Part shown: positions 11,500 through 21,648 of the stretch, in pieces
Layout: the number at the start of each line of letters is the position of its first letter
Position numbering within the stretch: the first letter of the stretch is position 1
Source: Choristoneura fumiferana
Taxonomy: Eukaryota; Arthropoda; Insecta; Lepidoptera; Tortricidae
DNA length: 64,000 nucleotides
Reading direction: 5' to 3'
Assembly (NCBI RefSeq): GCF_025370935.1
Contig: NC_133479.1
Location: 14,995,213 to 15,059,212 of the forward strand
Made by a program: the position numbers and the translations under genes
Notes under the pieces: model-generated
What the model was told of the DNA's origin: nothing
The model's database searches: none
Seen by the model: only the letters and a program-made list of their open reading frames with translations

Positions 11500-12240
11500 A
11501 AGATCACTTACAGGGGTAAATCTAAATAGCCAGGAATCCATTAAGCGCATTAAACTGTCGGCTGTTAAAAGTCGAACTAAAACAATTTTCTCCAACTTCA
11601 ACAAACAAAATCGATTGGGCTTAATTGCTGGCTGATCAATAACTAATTGTGTTCACCACACGTACGACGATAAAGAATAATTACTGGCTGCCGGCCAAAT
11701 AAATCGATCGACATCAAAACGCGAGGTTAATCCATCATTTAGATATTACGGCGCGATTGAAGCTTACCGTTTTTAATTTCCAAAATTACACCGGCCGTAG
11801 AAGGTGCCTAAACACGTATACATAATTACCATGTCGTAAATTGTCGAACATGAGCGGGGGAGGGGGCTCGCGCCGCGACCTGTCGTGTTATTTCTGTAAT
11901 CACTTTCATTTCGTAAAACGTGACATTAATTAAAATTTAGTTTCAGGCCATTAGTTGCCATCGCGTTTCTTTAAGTTTCATTTTTTCCCGGTAATTACAG
12001 AGCGCGGGTGCGAGGCTAAATGGGCATGGTAATGATAAATAACATTGTATTGAAGGTAGCCATGAATTTTGTATTCAAATTAGAGCGGTTAATAGGCGCG
12101 AGGTGTGGATTTGAATGTAACTTGGGTGCATTGCGCTTTATTAATGACTGGTAATTTTTATGCGACAGGAATTAGGTGGAAATAGGGCATTCCTTGGGGT
12201 GGATTAGCGTTAGCTATACGAATGCATTACCGTGTGATTA
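11500..12240. promoter_or_regulatory. Candidate regulatory region (TAATTA-rich, repeat-free)
   Basis: About 740 bp free of recognised repeats and of long frames. It has four TAATTA cores (around 11676, 11821, 11927 and 11992), the usual homeodomain recognition core, plus many ATTA half-sites and a GC-rich stretch at 11848-11885. This fits a developmental enhancer, but TAATTA is also frequent by chance in AT-rich DNA. The call is an inference from composition only. Confidence 0.2.
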
Positions 12241-13639
12241 GAAACCAACCGAACCTTGGAACTGGTTTGAGTGAGTCGAGACTCGTGACTGGTGAGATTT
12301 TACCGGTAATAAGGCTGTGTACATACCGTGCGCCGAGTTATTAATTAACAGGTCGACAGCAAACAGAGAGCGGCTACCGGACTGCGCTCGGCACACAAAA
12401 CTATTTACCCAGCGCCTTCGCTGGAGCGGTGCGGAGAATCTCATTACCGTGCTTCTAGGAAAATTGGAAGTGAGAAATGGAGTTAGAAGGATAATGCCTG
12501 CCTTTGGTGTTCTTATTTTAAGTCATTATCATGTGAAATAGAAAGTAAGTGCGATGTCCAATTTGACGTAACGTGTCGCAGGTGCACGGTGTGTACTTAG
12601 CTTTAGGATCCAATGAACAAAAAACCCTTGCAGCACTACTGATGGTATTTCTTACCAAAACTTATGGTAGGTCAGTTTGCATTATATTGGTATGCAGACT
12701 TCAAATCTTCGATATTGTTGTCTAATAAAAGAAATCCTCATGATTGAAGTTAGCTTGCTGTAACCTCATTGAGTAACTATGTATCAAATCCTAATCAAAT
12801 AATGAAAATACCTGCAGTTATAAATCCGCCTACATTATAACAAATGATAATACCTACGATAAACAAAGATTTTTATTACTCTGTCGAACGTTTTACTTCG
12901 CTACATAGTCAGAGGTTGGCACGAATGTATACTGAATAATAAAATAACACGCAATTTAATTAGAAACACGTCCGACTGTACTAAATTATGAAAGAAGTTT
13001 TTATGTTAAACTTGAGGGTCGTAAAAGTCTATTTTTAAGATTTCTTCAAGAAAGTTGATATTGCTGTAACTCAAGTCTGACTCGAAGTGCCGCGTTGGAT
13101 TCTTTTTTAATCAAATCAGCAGATCACGCTACGAAATCAACAATTAAATTTGAAAGTTTTTGATAGCTATAAACAATAAACTTGGTAATTATAAAAGAGT
13201 AACACGATCGACTGATAATGTAGGTACGTCCCGTGTACAGTATGTAGAGATTGAAAAATTTGCAGAAATATCCTTGATCATAGAGGTGCACTAAGAAAGG
13301 ATTCCTCGAAATATCACGACGGAGAGCTAACCAATATTTTGTTCTTCCTTGGGACTGAGGCCTCGGCATAAAGCTAGTAACAAATAATTTAAAATGTTTC
13401 CCAATTTATAATAACTAACGGAGATTCCACGAAACAGAACCAAACTAAAGAAGTCTAAAGTCATAGTGATGTAACTACCACATACCTGAATCAATAGTGG
13501 TATCAAAATGACTAAAAATCTCCTCTTCCACTTAATGACAGCACAAACATTTGTTCACTTATCGTCATTCCACAGCACACAATTTATTTGATAGCAAAAT
13601 TTCAACTACGTCACAGAAACAATGCGAGGATTAGCATGT
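12241..13639. other. Non-coding, GC-richer pocket at 12290-12450
   Basis: Two opposing short frames (12238-12444 minus, 12317-12541 plus) share the GC-richer pocket, which explains both. Neither shows a protein motif. Downstream I see only AT-rich unique DNA; the minus-strand frame 13124-13369 is also without a motif. Confidence 0.45.
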
Positions 13640-13870
13640 CACAACAGTAGGTATAGCCGTGCTTTTGCGGGATTTTCTCTCTCGTTTGACGATACGTGTT
13701 TTTTCGCGCGATTTTGTCTGGGCGGGCGGACACGTGCGCGGGAGTCGGCTCCGACGCGGCATTAGAGCGTCCCGACGCATCCACTTACTGTCAGTTGTTA
13801 GCGTCTTATTGCAATAGGAGTTCTAGTTTGACGCAAATTAGATATCTGTTGTCTTTCAGGAATTCATCGC
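13640..13870 (+). promoter_or_regulatory. Possible promoter / first-exon region
   Basis: A local GC- and CpG-rich pocket in AT-rich DNA (GGGCGGGCGGACACGTGCGC near 13719, then GGCTCCGACGCGGC). An arthropod initiator-like TCAGT lies at 13791-13795. A splice-acceptor-like TTGTCTTTCAG/G ends at about 13860. There is no TATA box and the DPE position matches poorly. The 169-codon frame that starts here runs on into a microsatellite and is not credible as a protein. This is an inference from motifs and needs transcript data. Confidence 0.2.
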
Positions 13871-14027
13871 TTCGTCTTAATCAGCTTTTTATTAATGTTC
13901 GCGATTTATCTAGTGGTTTGCGACGGGTCTATTTGTCTTTTGTTTTTGTCGCATTCAATAATAAACTGTATTTGAAAGGCACTATGGAATGTGATTTCAG
14001 TTGTTTCTATTTCTTGCTATTTTTCAC

Positions 14028-14205
14028 CTTTTTTACCCGACTGCGAAGAAGGAAGGTTATGTGTTTGACCCGTATGTATGTATGTATGTATGTATGTCTA
14101 TTCTTTTATTATCCTCTCATAACTACCCAACGGTTGAACCGATTTTTTAAGGTTTTAAACGCACTTGATTTGAAGTTGGTGGTGGTGATTTTTCAAATCA
14201 GATGA
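14028..14205 (+). repeat. Dispersed repeat with (TATG)n core
   Basis: ACCCGACTGCGAAG, a short leader, a (TATG)6 run at about 14073-14097 and AACGGTTGAACCGATTTTT match the layout of a common lepidopteran dispersed repeat. The 3' part of the frame 13696-14205 comes from it. Confidence 0.5.
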
Positions 14206-15232
14206 GTTCTACAGGTCCTTCTCTCTTCTTTAACTTAAGAGTTATACTCTTGTCGGTGGAGTATTTTCCACACAACCCTGCTTTGAGCCATCCTCTTGTC
14301 TTGACCTCTTGAAATTTTGAATTATATTCTCAAACACCATGAAATTTTAGAGGCGAGTAACATTTTCAATGAATACAAAAATAAAAACCGTCGAACTAAT
14401 AAAACAAAGTTCTCATCAGCCGGAGCATAAAAATATCAAACGATGAACGTTATTGCAAAAGATGACTCCATTGCTATTTTTTAATTCGAACTGGGAAATT
14501 TATAATGAGACGTCATCTATTTCTGAATACACTTAGGATAAGAATACACGCTAGTGGCCGTTTTACACGACCTTGTGGGCATAATCGAAAGTGTCGACAC
14601 CGCACACGTGATTTATAGTTTTCATAAAAATACGACGTGAAAATTATAAATATTATTGCATTATTTAATGGGGAGTGTGAAGCTCGTCATTGTTTTATTG
14701 ATCTAGAAATATCGACATAAATACTTGTTGGTATGAATAATCCGTTTGAAATAAGTATATGGGTAGCTTTTGTAACGGGATTCTGGATATTTCTTTTATT
14801 ACACTGGTTTCGTTATGAACGCAATTTTTTAAAGCCAAGTAGTGCAGTTACTAAAAGAGAAGTTCAGTAAATTATGACTTATAGCGTTTAACAACAGCTT
14901 CGTATGCGAAATCCATTAGGTCTAACCTTCGAATTGAACGTCCGGGATTTTACTAAATTCAAATAGGAATTCCTGAAACTTACATCACGGTCTTCATTTA
15001 TGTTTCATGAAGAACACGTCAACGTTAGCTTGAACAACGCCATCTTTGATTATAGATGAAGTTAAAACTACATGTCATCTCGAAGGCCGAGGTTCTATGC
15101 TCTTGCATACAACCCTCTTTTACTGTTATCCCTATCCCACAGGCGATTTTTTCATGTATCTTGCGGTGGTTCTTAGCTATATTTCATTAAAATCAGTTCA
15201 GCTGTTGGGGAACAACAATGTCGGGAGTTTTC
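14206..15232. other. Non-coding; one short block shared with 25 kb
   Basis: A block near 14980 (ACTTACATC, two variable bases, GGTCTTCATTTA) recurs near 25010, next to the MITE there. The plus-strand frame 15046-15393 runs into a retroelement tail and shows no motif. Confidence 0.4.
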
Positions 15233-15300
15233 AACAATACAATACAACTCTTTATTGCACACCAACACATAGTAGCAGTATAGAAAACACAGATATATAC
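15233..15300 (-). mobile_element. Family A 3' end, minus strand
   Basis: CAATACAATACAACTCTTTATTG is the reverse complement of the family A end (CAATAAAGAG followed by TTGTATTG). It is followed by the diverged internal part with an AACACAGATATATACACAGAG block. Confidence 0.6.
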
Positions 15301-15889
15301 ACAGAGATTTATGAGGTAATACTCAACTCAACTTTCAACTTTTCTAATTTAGTTAGGTTATCCTTTATCCTAAATAGTGTTCATTTATGTTAGATTTGAA
15401 GGTTCTAAAAGGTAATGCAGTTACTTACTGTCAACCTCGCCAAGTAAAATGCAAATCCGAGTTCTTCGCAAATATTTTTGGCAATGTACGAGTAAATTGA
15501 CATTTATAATCGTAATTGATGAATCAACCCGATGTCGTCAGCTTAATTACGCTCATTGGAGCAATCAACTACTGAGCATTAATTAATGCTCTAATTAAAC
15601 TACTGCTTCTAATTGAAGGTGAGTTGAATCTAATTATAAAGATCTAGACGGGCTGGTAACAACGATTGTTTTACAAAAATTGAACGAAGTACGAATTAAA
15701 CATCCACGTTTAGTATCTGTTTGTTTTTTAATCAAATAAAAACAGCCCTTAAGCCCACGGATTTGCCTCACTGCAGAACTTTTTGTTTTCAATCATCACA
15801 AAAGGAATGTTGTGCAAAATTGCTGCTTTCTATGCGTGCTTTTGTTGGGGTTTAAGTTTAAGGGGAAAAAAACATTTTTCGGGACAATA
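15301..15889. other. Non-coding, nothing recognised
   Basis: AT-rich; several ATTAATTAATG-like runs near 15575. No frame or repeat that I can support. Confidence 0.45.
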
Positions 15890-16244
15890 AGTAACGCTAA
15901 ATTCAAGTGGGACTGGGCAGGTCATGTCTACCGGATGCATCCGGATCGCTGGGCCAAAATCACCACTGATTGGGTTCCAAGCCACGGGCACCGGGGCAGA
16001 GGTAGGCCTAAAAGAAGGTGGCGGGACGATTTGGGCGATTCAAGCCGGACTAGCAACATTTTTCCGAAGCCAGCGACGAGTGGAAGGAATCCCCAGTTTG
16101 TCCAGCATGGGACACTGTATAGGCTATTAAAAAAAAGTATTTATGAATCTAAACATAGTGATACACACTGTATTTTTTTCCACCTGTATTTTGTTTACCT
16201 ATGTTTTACAAATAAATAATTCTGATTCTGATTCTGATTCTGAA
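15890..16244 (+). pseudogene. Non-LTR retrotransposon ORF2 C-terminus with (ATTCTG)n tail
   Basis: A peptide containing WDWAGHVYRMHPDRWAKI and then GRGRPKRRWRDDL is the conserved C-terminal tail of insect endonuclease/reverse transcriptase retrotransposons. The frame is lost after RWRDDL. The next conserved part (SEASDEWKE, then AWDT) appears in another frame around 16060-16120, so the copy is frameshifted. It ends with an AATAAATA signal and four ATTCTG units at 16219-16242, the simple repeat that such elements use as a 3' tail. The catalytic RT core is absent (5' truncated). Clade uncertain. Confidence 0.8.
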
Positions 16245-16249
16245 AAGTT

Positions 16250-16442
16250 CTCGAGTGGAGGCCGCGGATTGGCAAGCGCAGCGTAGGACATCCAAAAACA
16301 AGATGGGCGGATGACCTGGTTAAAGCCGCAGGTTCACGGTGGATGCAGGCTGCTGCCAACCGAAGCAACTGGAGGTCTGTGGGGGAGGCCTATGTCCAAC
16401 AGTGGACGTCCTACGGCTGAGATGATGATGATGATGATGATT
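16250..16442 (+). pseudogene. Non-LTR ORF2 C-terminus with (GAT)n tail
   Basis: An open frame of 56 codons ends at TGA 16418-16420. It reads LEWRPRIGKRSVGHPKTRWA, then DDL, and later NRSNWRSVGEAYVQQW, the standard end of a lepidopteran RTE/Jockey-like ORF2. A (GATGAT)n tail follows directly at 16421-16442. It starts only six bases after the tail of the previous element. There is no RT core, so it is a 5'-truncated copy; this tail frame is intact and may be younger than its neighbours. Confidence 0.85.
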
Positions 16443-16499
16443 TATAAATCTGCATAGCTCAGAGATTTAGCAAGTTGAAGTGGTAGGAGCTGGAAGGCC

Positions 16500-16737
16500 A
16501 TAGCTGTCGAAGAACCGACAACCGGTGGAGTAAACGAGTTCTTAAGTGAAGGGAGACCGCGTGTCGACAAAGGTAGTGTAGGACGCCCTCCGGCCATGTG
16601 GGGTGACGATCTGCGAAAGGCTGCTGGTAGAAGTTGGATGCGTCGAGCCGAGGACAGGGTGTAATGGCACTCATTGGGAGAGGCCTATATCCAGCAGTGG
16701 ACTGCTATAGGCTGATGATGCTGATGATGAAATCTGC
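16500..16737 (+). pseudogene. Non-LTR ORF2 C-terminus, third in a row
   Basis: In one frame near 16575-16715 it reads GRPPAMWGDDLRKAAG and then GEAYIQQWTAIG, with an in-frame stop between. Upstream, WSKRVLK is followed by another stop. It ends in GATGATGCTGATGATGA. It is the same kind of element as at 16250 but more decayed. The minus-strand frame 16459-16674 is a by-product. Confidence 0.75.
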
Positions 16738-17054
16738 TAGTATCATCTTCAACAGCATTGCTACGCCCGGAATCCTGCAACATATTCAAAATTAGTGACA
16801 AACAAATCTCTTTTAAGTACAAATAAACTTAATGGGGATTCATAGGCAGTAAATTGTGATTTAGTGCGGGTCAATTAGAGTTTTAATCACGACAATAGTG
16901 CGCGACGCGTTAAGTTCTGACAGTCGCGTAAGTGTGCGGCTGGAGCAGGAAAAACTCTGGAGCGGCGTCTAAAATTTTAGTACTATTTTTTTTTTACTAT
17001 TTTACGATGGTTGTGAATAAAAAAATGTATTCTTTTATTTTTTCCGTTGCAAAA

Positions 17055-17262
17055 CTTGCTTTGAAAATATCGCTCTGAAGTGATATAAGTACCTATTGCT
17101 TAGCTTGAATTTATTTTTTATTTTTACGTAAAACTGACCGTGATTGACCCCTATCTCACCTGAAATCTCCAATAATCATCTGAATTATCTTGTAAGTAGG
17201 TATCTCTGTTTTCTGTACTGCTTACTATAATACGGATATAAGAAAGAGTCATTGCATTGTAT
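17055..17262 (+). mobile_element. Family A retroelement 3' end
   Basis: ATATCGCTCTGAAGTGATAT corresponds to the GATCGCTCTGAAGCGATA block of the copy at 1686. It continues to TTTTCTGTACTGCTTACT, AGAAAGAGTCATTGCATTG and a TATTG tail. The internal part is diverged. Confidence 0.6.
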
Positions 17263-17335
17263 TGTTTCAATAAATTAAATGTAGATCATAAACAAGGAAA
17301 GTAAAATAGTAATAGTTTTTAAGCTTTTATGGATA

Positions 17336-17551
17336 ACTAGCCTTTTCTTGCGACTCCGTCCGATCAGAATTCGTTTATCGCTATCCTGCGGGAACTATGA
17401 AATTTCCTGGCACAAAAACTAATCCATGTCCTTCTCCGGGACTCAAACTATCTGTATAACGAACTTCATCTAAATTGGTTCAGTGGTTTGGACGTGATGA
17501 AGTAACAAACAAACAAACACTCACAAACTTTCGCATTTATAATATTAGTGG
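17336..17551 (+). repeat. Dispersed repeat B, near complete
   Basis: Starts AACTAGCCTTTTCTTGCGAC. It passes CGTTTATCGCTATCCTGCGG and CCTTCTCCGGGACTCAAACT, then an (AAAC)n stretch, and ends TTTATAATATTAGTGGGAT. This is one of the commonest repeats in lepidopteran genomes. Partial relatives are at 34310 and 58390, and an inverted one at 63560. It encodes no protein. I do not assign a superfamily. Confidence 0.75.
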
Positions 17552-18214
17552 GATTTAATTAAAATTAAATAAAAAATGAACTTTTTACGTCTTATGTGCC
17601 GGGTGTAAAATAGTCACAATTTTAAGTGTAAAATTGTGAGAATTTCTATAACTAGTCTAAAGAAAATAGTATGCTTATTCTATTTAAGAACTAATTAGTT
17701 TTTTACGTTTTTTTCAACTTGATTTAAATTTTCATGATAATGAATTGGACACAATTAAAAAAAAACTCCAATAAAATCCCATCCGACACTAACATAAAAC
17801 TTTTTAGTGACAACAAAGACTCCATTCCATCTCAACAACAACGCACAGCTTCAAAAATGCGGGCGTCAACGCGTCACAGCCTAATCGTCCAGAATTAATT
17901 GTTACATCCATTTAAAAACCACCAGCGGCCCATTGTAGCACAATTGTCGTATTGATTTAGCTGTACTGATTGAAACTGTGACTTTCAATGAAATAACTGT
18001 GGATAATTGCATTCATTACGCGATATTGGCTTGAATATAACTGTTTTTGCTATAACACTCCATATTTTCAGTTTTAACGATGTTTTCGTTTTGAGAACAT
18101 GGATAGTGTTTGTTTTAAGGAGGCATAATTGTACCCGTAATTGGATTATTTACTTTCTCGCTAAGGTGTTGGCAATCAACTTAACAACAAAACGTTTAAA
18201 AGCCACTGTTAAGT
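17552..18214. other. Non-coding, nothing recognised
   Basis: AT-rich unique DNA. The plus-strand frame 18007-18240 has no motif and ends in the SINE head that follows. Confidence 0.45.
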
Positions 18215-18310
18215 ACAGAGCCGTGGTAGCATATCCGTGAGACAGGGGATCGTGGATTCGAGCTCGGGCCCAGACCGTTGAGTTTTTGGAATTTATGTGC
18301 ATAAATTACC

Positions 18311-18809
18311 TACATTAAAAAACTTCTCTTTTGGTCGATTTTAGACCATTCACTTAAATACCTACAATAAAATACAATACAATACATCAAAATGACTCTT
18401 TATTGTACACCAGAAATAGTAAGCGATACAGAAAACAGGTACACAGAAAGAAAACCCGCGGCCTTATCACTTAAGAGCGATCTCTTTCAGGCAACCTTTT
18501 TTACAGAAAGAAGTATGAATCGAAGAAGTACTTAATCTAGCTTACAGCAGGTGGTGCATAAGCAGTAGTTCGGAATATCAAAACACAATAAAAATACATC
18601 TACACACATATATATACATATACATAAACAATCGTACATATGTATAATACCTAAGTTTTTTTAAATGCAATATCTTGTTGTTGATAAAACTACAAATTTT
18701 TAGTTTTATCATCACACCATTAACACAACAAGATATTACATTTAAAAAACTTAGGTAGGTATTTAAGAGAATGGCCTAAAATCGACCAAAATAGAAGTTT
18801 TTCATTTAC
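18311..18809. mobile_element. Foldback element, itself interrupted
   Basis: Outer arms: 18318-18365 (ACTTCTCTTTTGGTCGATTT to AAATACCTAC) against about 18751-18804 (GGTAGGTATTTAAG to AAATCGACCAAAATAGAAGT in complement). Inner arms: 18650-18706 (CCTAAGTTTTTTTAAATG, ATATCTTGTTG, GATAAAACT) against 18708-18754. The apex is near 18700. It is non-coding. The left arm is split at 18365/18648 by a retroelement 3' end. Confidence 0.65.
18366..18647 (-). mobile_element. Family A 3' end inserted in the foldback arm
   Basis: Begins with AATACAATACAATAC and ATGACTCTTTATTG, the reverse complement of the family A tail. It runs through AAGAGCGATCTCTTTCAGGC to a poorly recognised 5' part with CACATATATATACATATAC. 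The sequence TAC occurs on both borders (18363-18365 and 18648-18650), a possible 3-bp overlap. Removing it rejoins the foldback arm. Confidence 0.6.
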
Positions 18810-19061
18810 GCGAAAATTTTCATTTATGTAAGTGTTGTAGTAGAGGTGCAATGTGTTTTTTTTATGAAAAAAAGAAACATCACGAGGAAACCTCTAAATG
18901 TCTAAATGTCTCTGTATTTGACGGTCTCAATCTGCAATGTATTGGGACCGTTTGATAACTGCAGTTAAAGCCCTCAAAGTAAAGTGCTCAACAGTAGAAC
19001 GATGGGCCTAAGACAAGACTAAGTGCAAAATGTAATTAAACAAGACACATTTTGAAAATAA

Positions 19062-19120
19062 TGTATGTATGTATGTAACTCTTTATTGTAGAAAAGAAAA
19101 GAAACAAAATACAATTGACA
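19062..19120 (-). mobile_element. Short family A-like 3' end with (TATG)n
   Basis: A (TATG)4 run precedes AACTCTTTATTGTAG, the complement of a CTACAATAAAGAGTT polyadenylation-type end. It is too short to place with certainty. Confidence 0.35.
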
Positions 19121-19785
19121 AACTTAAAAATAACCTAGCTTTTGTAATTTACGTACTGATTTTTGAAGACAACACACAACAAAGAAAATATTTGTTTTCC
19201 AAAATATCTAAGACACATTAATCTTTTTCGCAATATTTTCGTGTCATCTTTCCGACCGACAACCCATTAAAATAACAAGGTGGGTTGGCAACATTTTTGT
19301 TCGCAAATAGAAAAATTCAAATAAATGAGCGTAATCAACTTCAAAAGATTATTATTTTTTTAAACTATTAGCGTATATTAAGTCGAATATCTCATAAATA
19401 AGCTTAGAGAGGTCGTACGTCCTCAATTTGTGTCACATTTAGCAATCGCAATATTTTTCAGACCTCGTTTATCATCGAAATGCTAACAATGACCTCGGGA
19501 ACCCCATTTTCGAGAATATTTCCATCAAATAATATTAATTGTATGATATTGTCCCGGACCTGATGGAAAAATGACTCGGATACACAATTTCTCAGCCAAA
19601 TATCTTAACTAGTTGTATGGCTACGGGGTACGGCTTTGCTCCCGAGAAAAAACAAAAACAATAAGCTGTCCTCCATTCCACGGGAATTATGAAAAATCCA
19701 TTCTTAATGTAGCTTTCTCTCTCTTTGATACTCAAGGCTCGTAAAAGGTAGGTAATCGGTTTGTGTAATGGTTGACTGTTATAAC
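19121..19785. other. Non-coding, nothing recognised
   Basis: AT-rich unique DNA with a GGTAGGTAATCG run just before the next foldback. No coding frame. Confidence 0.45.
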
Positions 19786-19957
19786 TTTTTTCTCTGAATA
19801 CATTAATTTTTCAGAATTGTTATAAATAAAACTGTAAAATGGTCATCCTGTAGAACTCTATAGGTTAGGTTAGGTTAGATTAAGCTATAGAGTTCTACAG
19901 ATGACCATTTAAACCTTTCTGAAAAATTACGGTTTTGGAGGGAAAAAATTGCTTCTG
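19786..19957. mobile_element. Foldback element with TTAGG repeats in its loop (copy 1)
   Basis: Inner stem: AAATGGTCATCCTGTAGAAC to CTCTATAG (19837-19863) pairs with CTATAGAGTTCTACAGATGACCATTT (about 19884-19909) apart from one extra C. The loop holds TTAGGTTAGGTTAG. Outer arms TTTTTTCTCTG / ATTTTTCAGAA pair with TTCTGAAAAAT / GGAGGGAAAAAA. A relative is at 25910. It is non-coding. Confidence 0.7.
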
Positions 19958-20170
19958 CACGCACGGCTGTAGGGTTGGCAAGTAAGATTGTTACGACAAT
20001 CTTACACGTAACCTATTCCGCGAGATGCTTACCACCACTGACTTTACTTAGGTACAGAATAAATGTTTTGATTTTTTTTACGTAACCTAAGTAGTAAAGT
20101 AAGAATGAGTCACTGCCTAGGTGCGAAGAATACTGGAGCAGAGACCATCTGCCAACACCCGCGGTAAGGG

Positions 20171-20308
20171 AAGACCTCTAAGAGATGGACGGATGACATC
20201 CGGCTTCAAGCCGGCACTAAATGGATGAAGGTGGTAGGGAACAGACAGAAATGGAAACGTAAAGAGGAGGCCTACATTCGAAGAAGGACGCAACAAGGGC
20301 TGCTATAG
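20171..20308 (+). pseudogene. Non-LTR ORF2 C-terminal fragment
   Basis: A 45-codon frame ending at TAG 20306-20308 reads KTSKRWTDDIRLQAGTKWM, then NRQKWKRKEEAYIRR. This is the conserved RWxDDI ... W ... NRxxWxxxEEAY layout of ORF2 tails. Similar sequence upstream at about 20125-20170 is out of frame. No simple-sequence tail remains. Confidence 0.7.
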
Positions 20309-21648
20309 ATAGAGATACAATCTAAGTATCCAAGCGATCAAAATTTAGGGTGGCTTGATCGGGTGCCCTTGATGCTGTCGATAGAACGCGTGAGGCGCAT
20401 ATCCAGAAGACGCGTGTTCGTATTCAGTCCAGAAAAACCGACAAACTTTTTCTTAAAAAAGAAAAACTTAGATTTTGTTGAGCAACCGTACTGCTAATTA
20501 AAACAAATAATATAAGAAACTAACGCGTTTCAAACTCTACACAAGTTGGGTCTGTGTGTCATATTCTTGATTTAATATGGGAGCGGAAGTGGAAGGGCAG
20601 GGCAGGTTTTTGCATGAAAAATCACGCTTTACGAGAAGAGGTCAAACACTCATTTGTATTTTATCGATATGAAAACAACGCTGGAATCATGAAATTCCTA
20701 TACCAACCACAAAAAAGTAGCTAAAGATATATCCTGTCATACTTAATTTTATGTTTAATACCTACAGATGTTGCAGTTCTGAACGTTAAAGATAAGCCGT
20801 TTTGATCAGCAAAAAATCACTCATAATTATAATAACAGAAACCTTAAAAAAAATGTAAAGAAACCAAAGACATAATCAAAACGGTGAACGCTTATAGACG
20901 ATTCCAATCTAACGAAGACTCGAGAGCGGTAACGAAAAAAGGGACATTGTCGCAGTAATTAGAAATACGTTCTAAATAGAAGACGAACATCCAGACGGCC
21001 GCTTTTAGAACGAACCAAAACAACCAAACAGATTGCTTATTATAATTATCGGCCGTGTAGACCGAAATACACCACTAATAACCTTCTAATAAAATTTCTC
21101 AGACGCCATTCATCAAGAGGCATTTTCAATTTCACACAGAGGCACGTCTGCGTCACATCTCGCTACGTGAAGTGTGGAAACGCGAAATAAAAGCAATTCT
21201 TTCTAATTAACTCCCGTCGAGATTGAGTCGAAGCTCGAAATAGACGCACCAACGAGCACCGACTGATTTACGCACGGCGACTGTTTCTGAACGCATCCGA
21301 ATAACTTATAATTAACGTTTGGTATTTATTTGATTGTTTTGATTTTAAAGATTAGTTTGACGTGATGCGTTTCGGGAATGTTCGGATTTGGAAGCCCGAA
21401 TCATGCGGTTCACATCTGTACCACAAAACACAGATAGATCAGAAGTCAAACTCCTGTATGTACTTCACTTTTCATACCTACGCTCGGCGGTCCCTATATA
21501 AGGTTGTCAACTATGGCTTATGCACCAAAAAAGTATCGTGGTAGTGGCACTCGTATCTAGTTATTTGATTTATTGTTGAGAATGAAACGGGAAAAATGGA
21601 AATATAAATGAATAACTAAAATATTTTAATTATAATGTCATTGTTATA
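20309..21648. other. Non-coding, nothing recognised
   Basis: Unique-looking DNA with a GC-richer patch at 21110-21300 (CGCACCAACGAGCACCGAC). The plus-strand frame 21362-21544 has no motif that I can place. Confidence 0.45.

Larger units (their letters stand above)
18215..19020 (+). mobile_element. SINE S2 interrupted by a foldback element
   Basis: A tRNA-like head at 18215-18262 (GGTAGCATATCCGTGAGAC, then a B-box-like GGATTCGAGCTC) leads to TTTTTGGAATTTATGTGC. The body then stops at about 18305 and resumes at about 18815, where ACATCACGAGGAAACCTC and ATTGGGACCG follow. These are the normal next segments of the SINE seen at 48272. The intervening ~500 bp is the foldback element described next. 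Borders are approximate. Confidence 0.6.

Noticed and set aside
13696..14205. Longest open frame (169 codons, plus strand) as a gene
   Set aside because: Its second half reads through a (TATG)n microsatellite repeat and T-rich DNA; no motif, no homologous family recognised, and composition changes abruptly in the middle.
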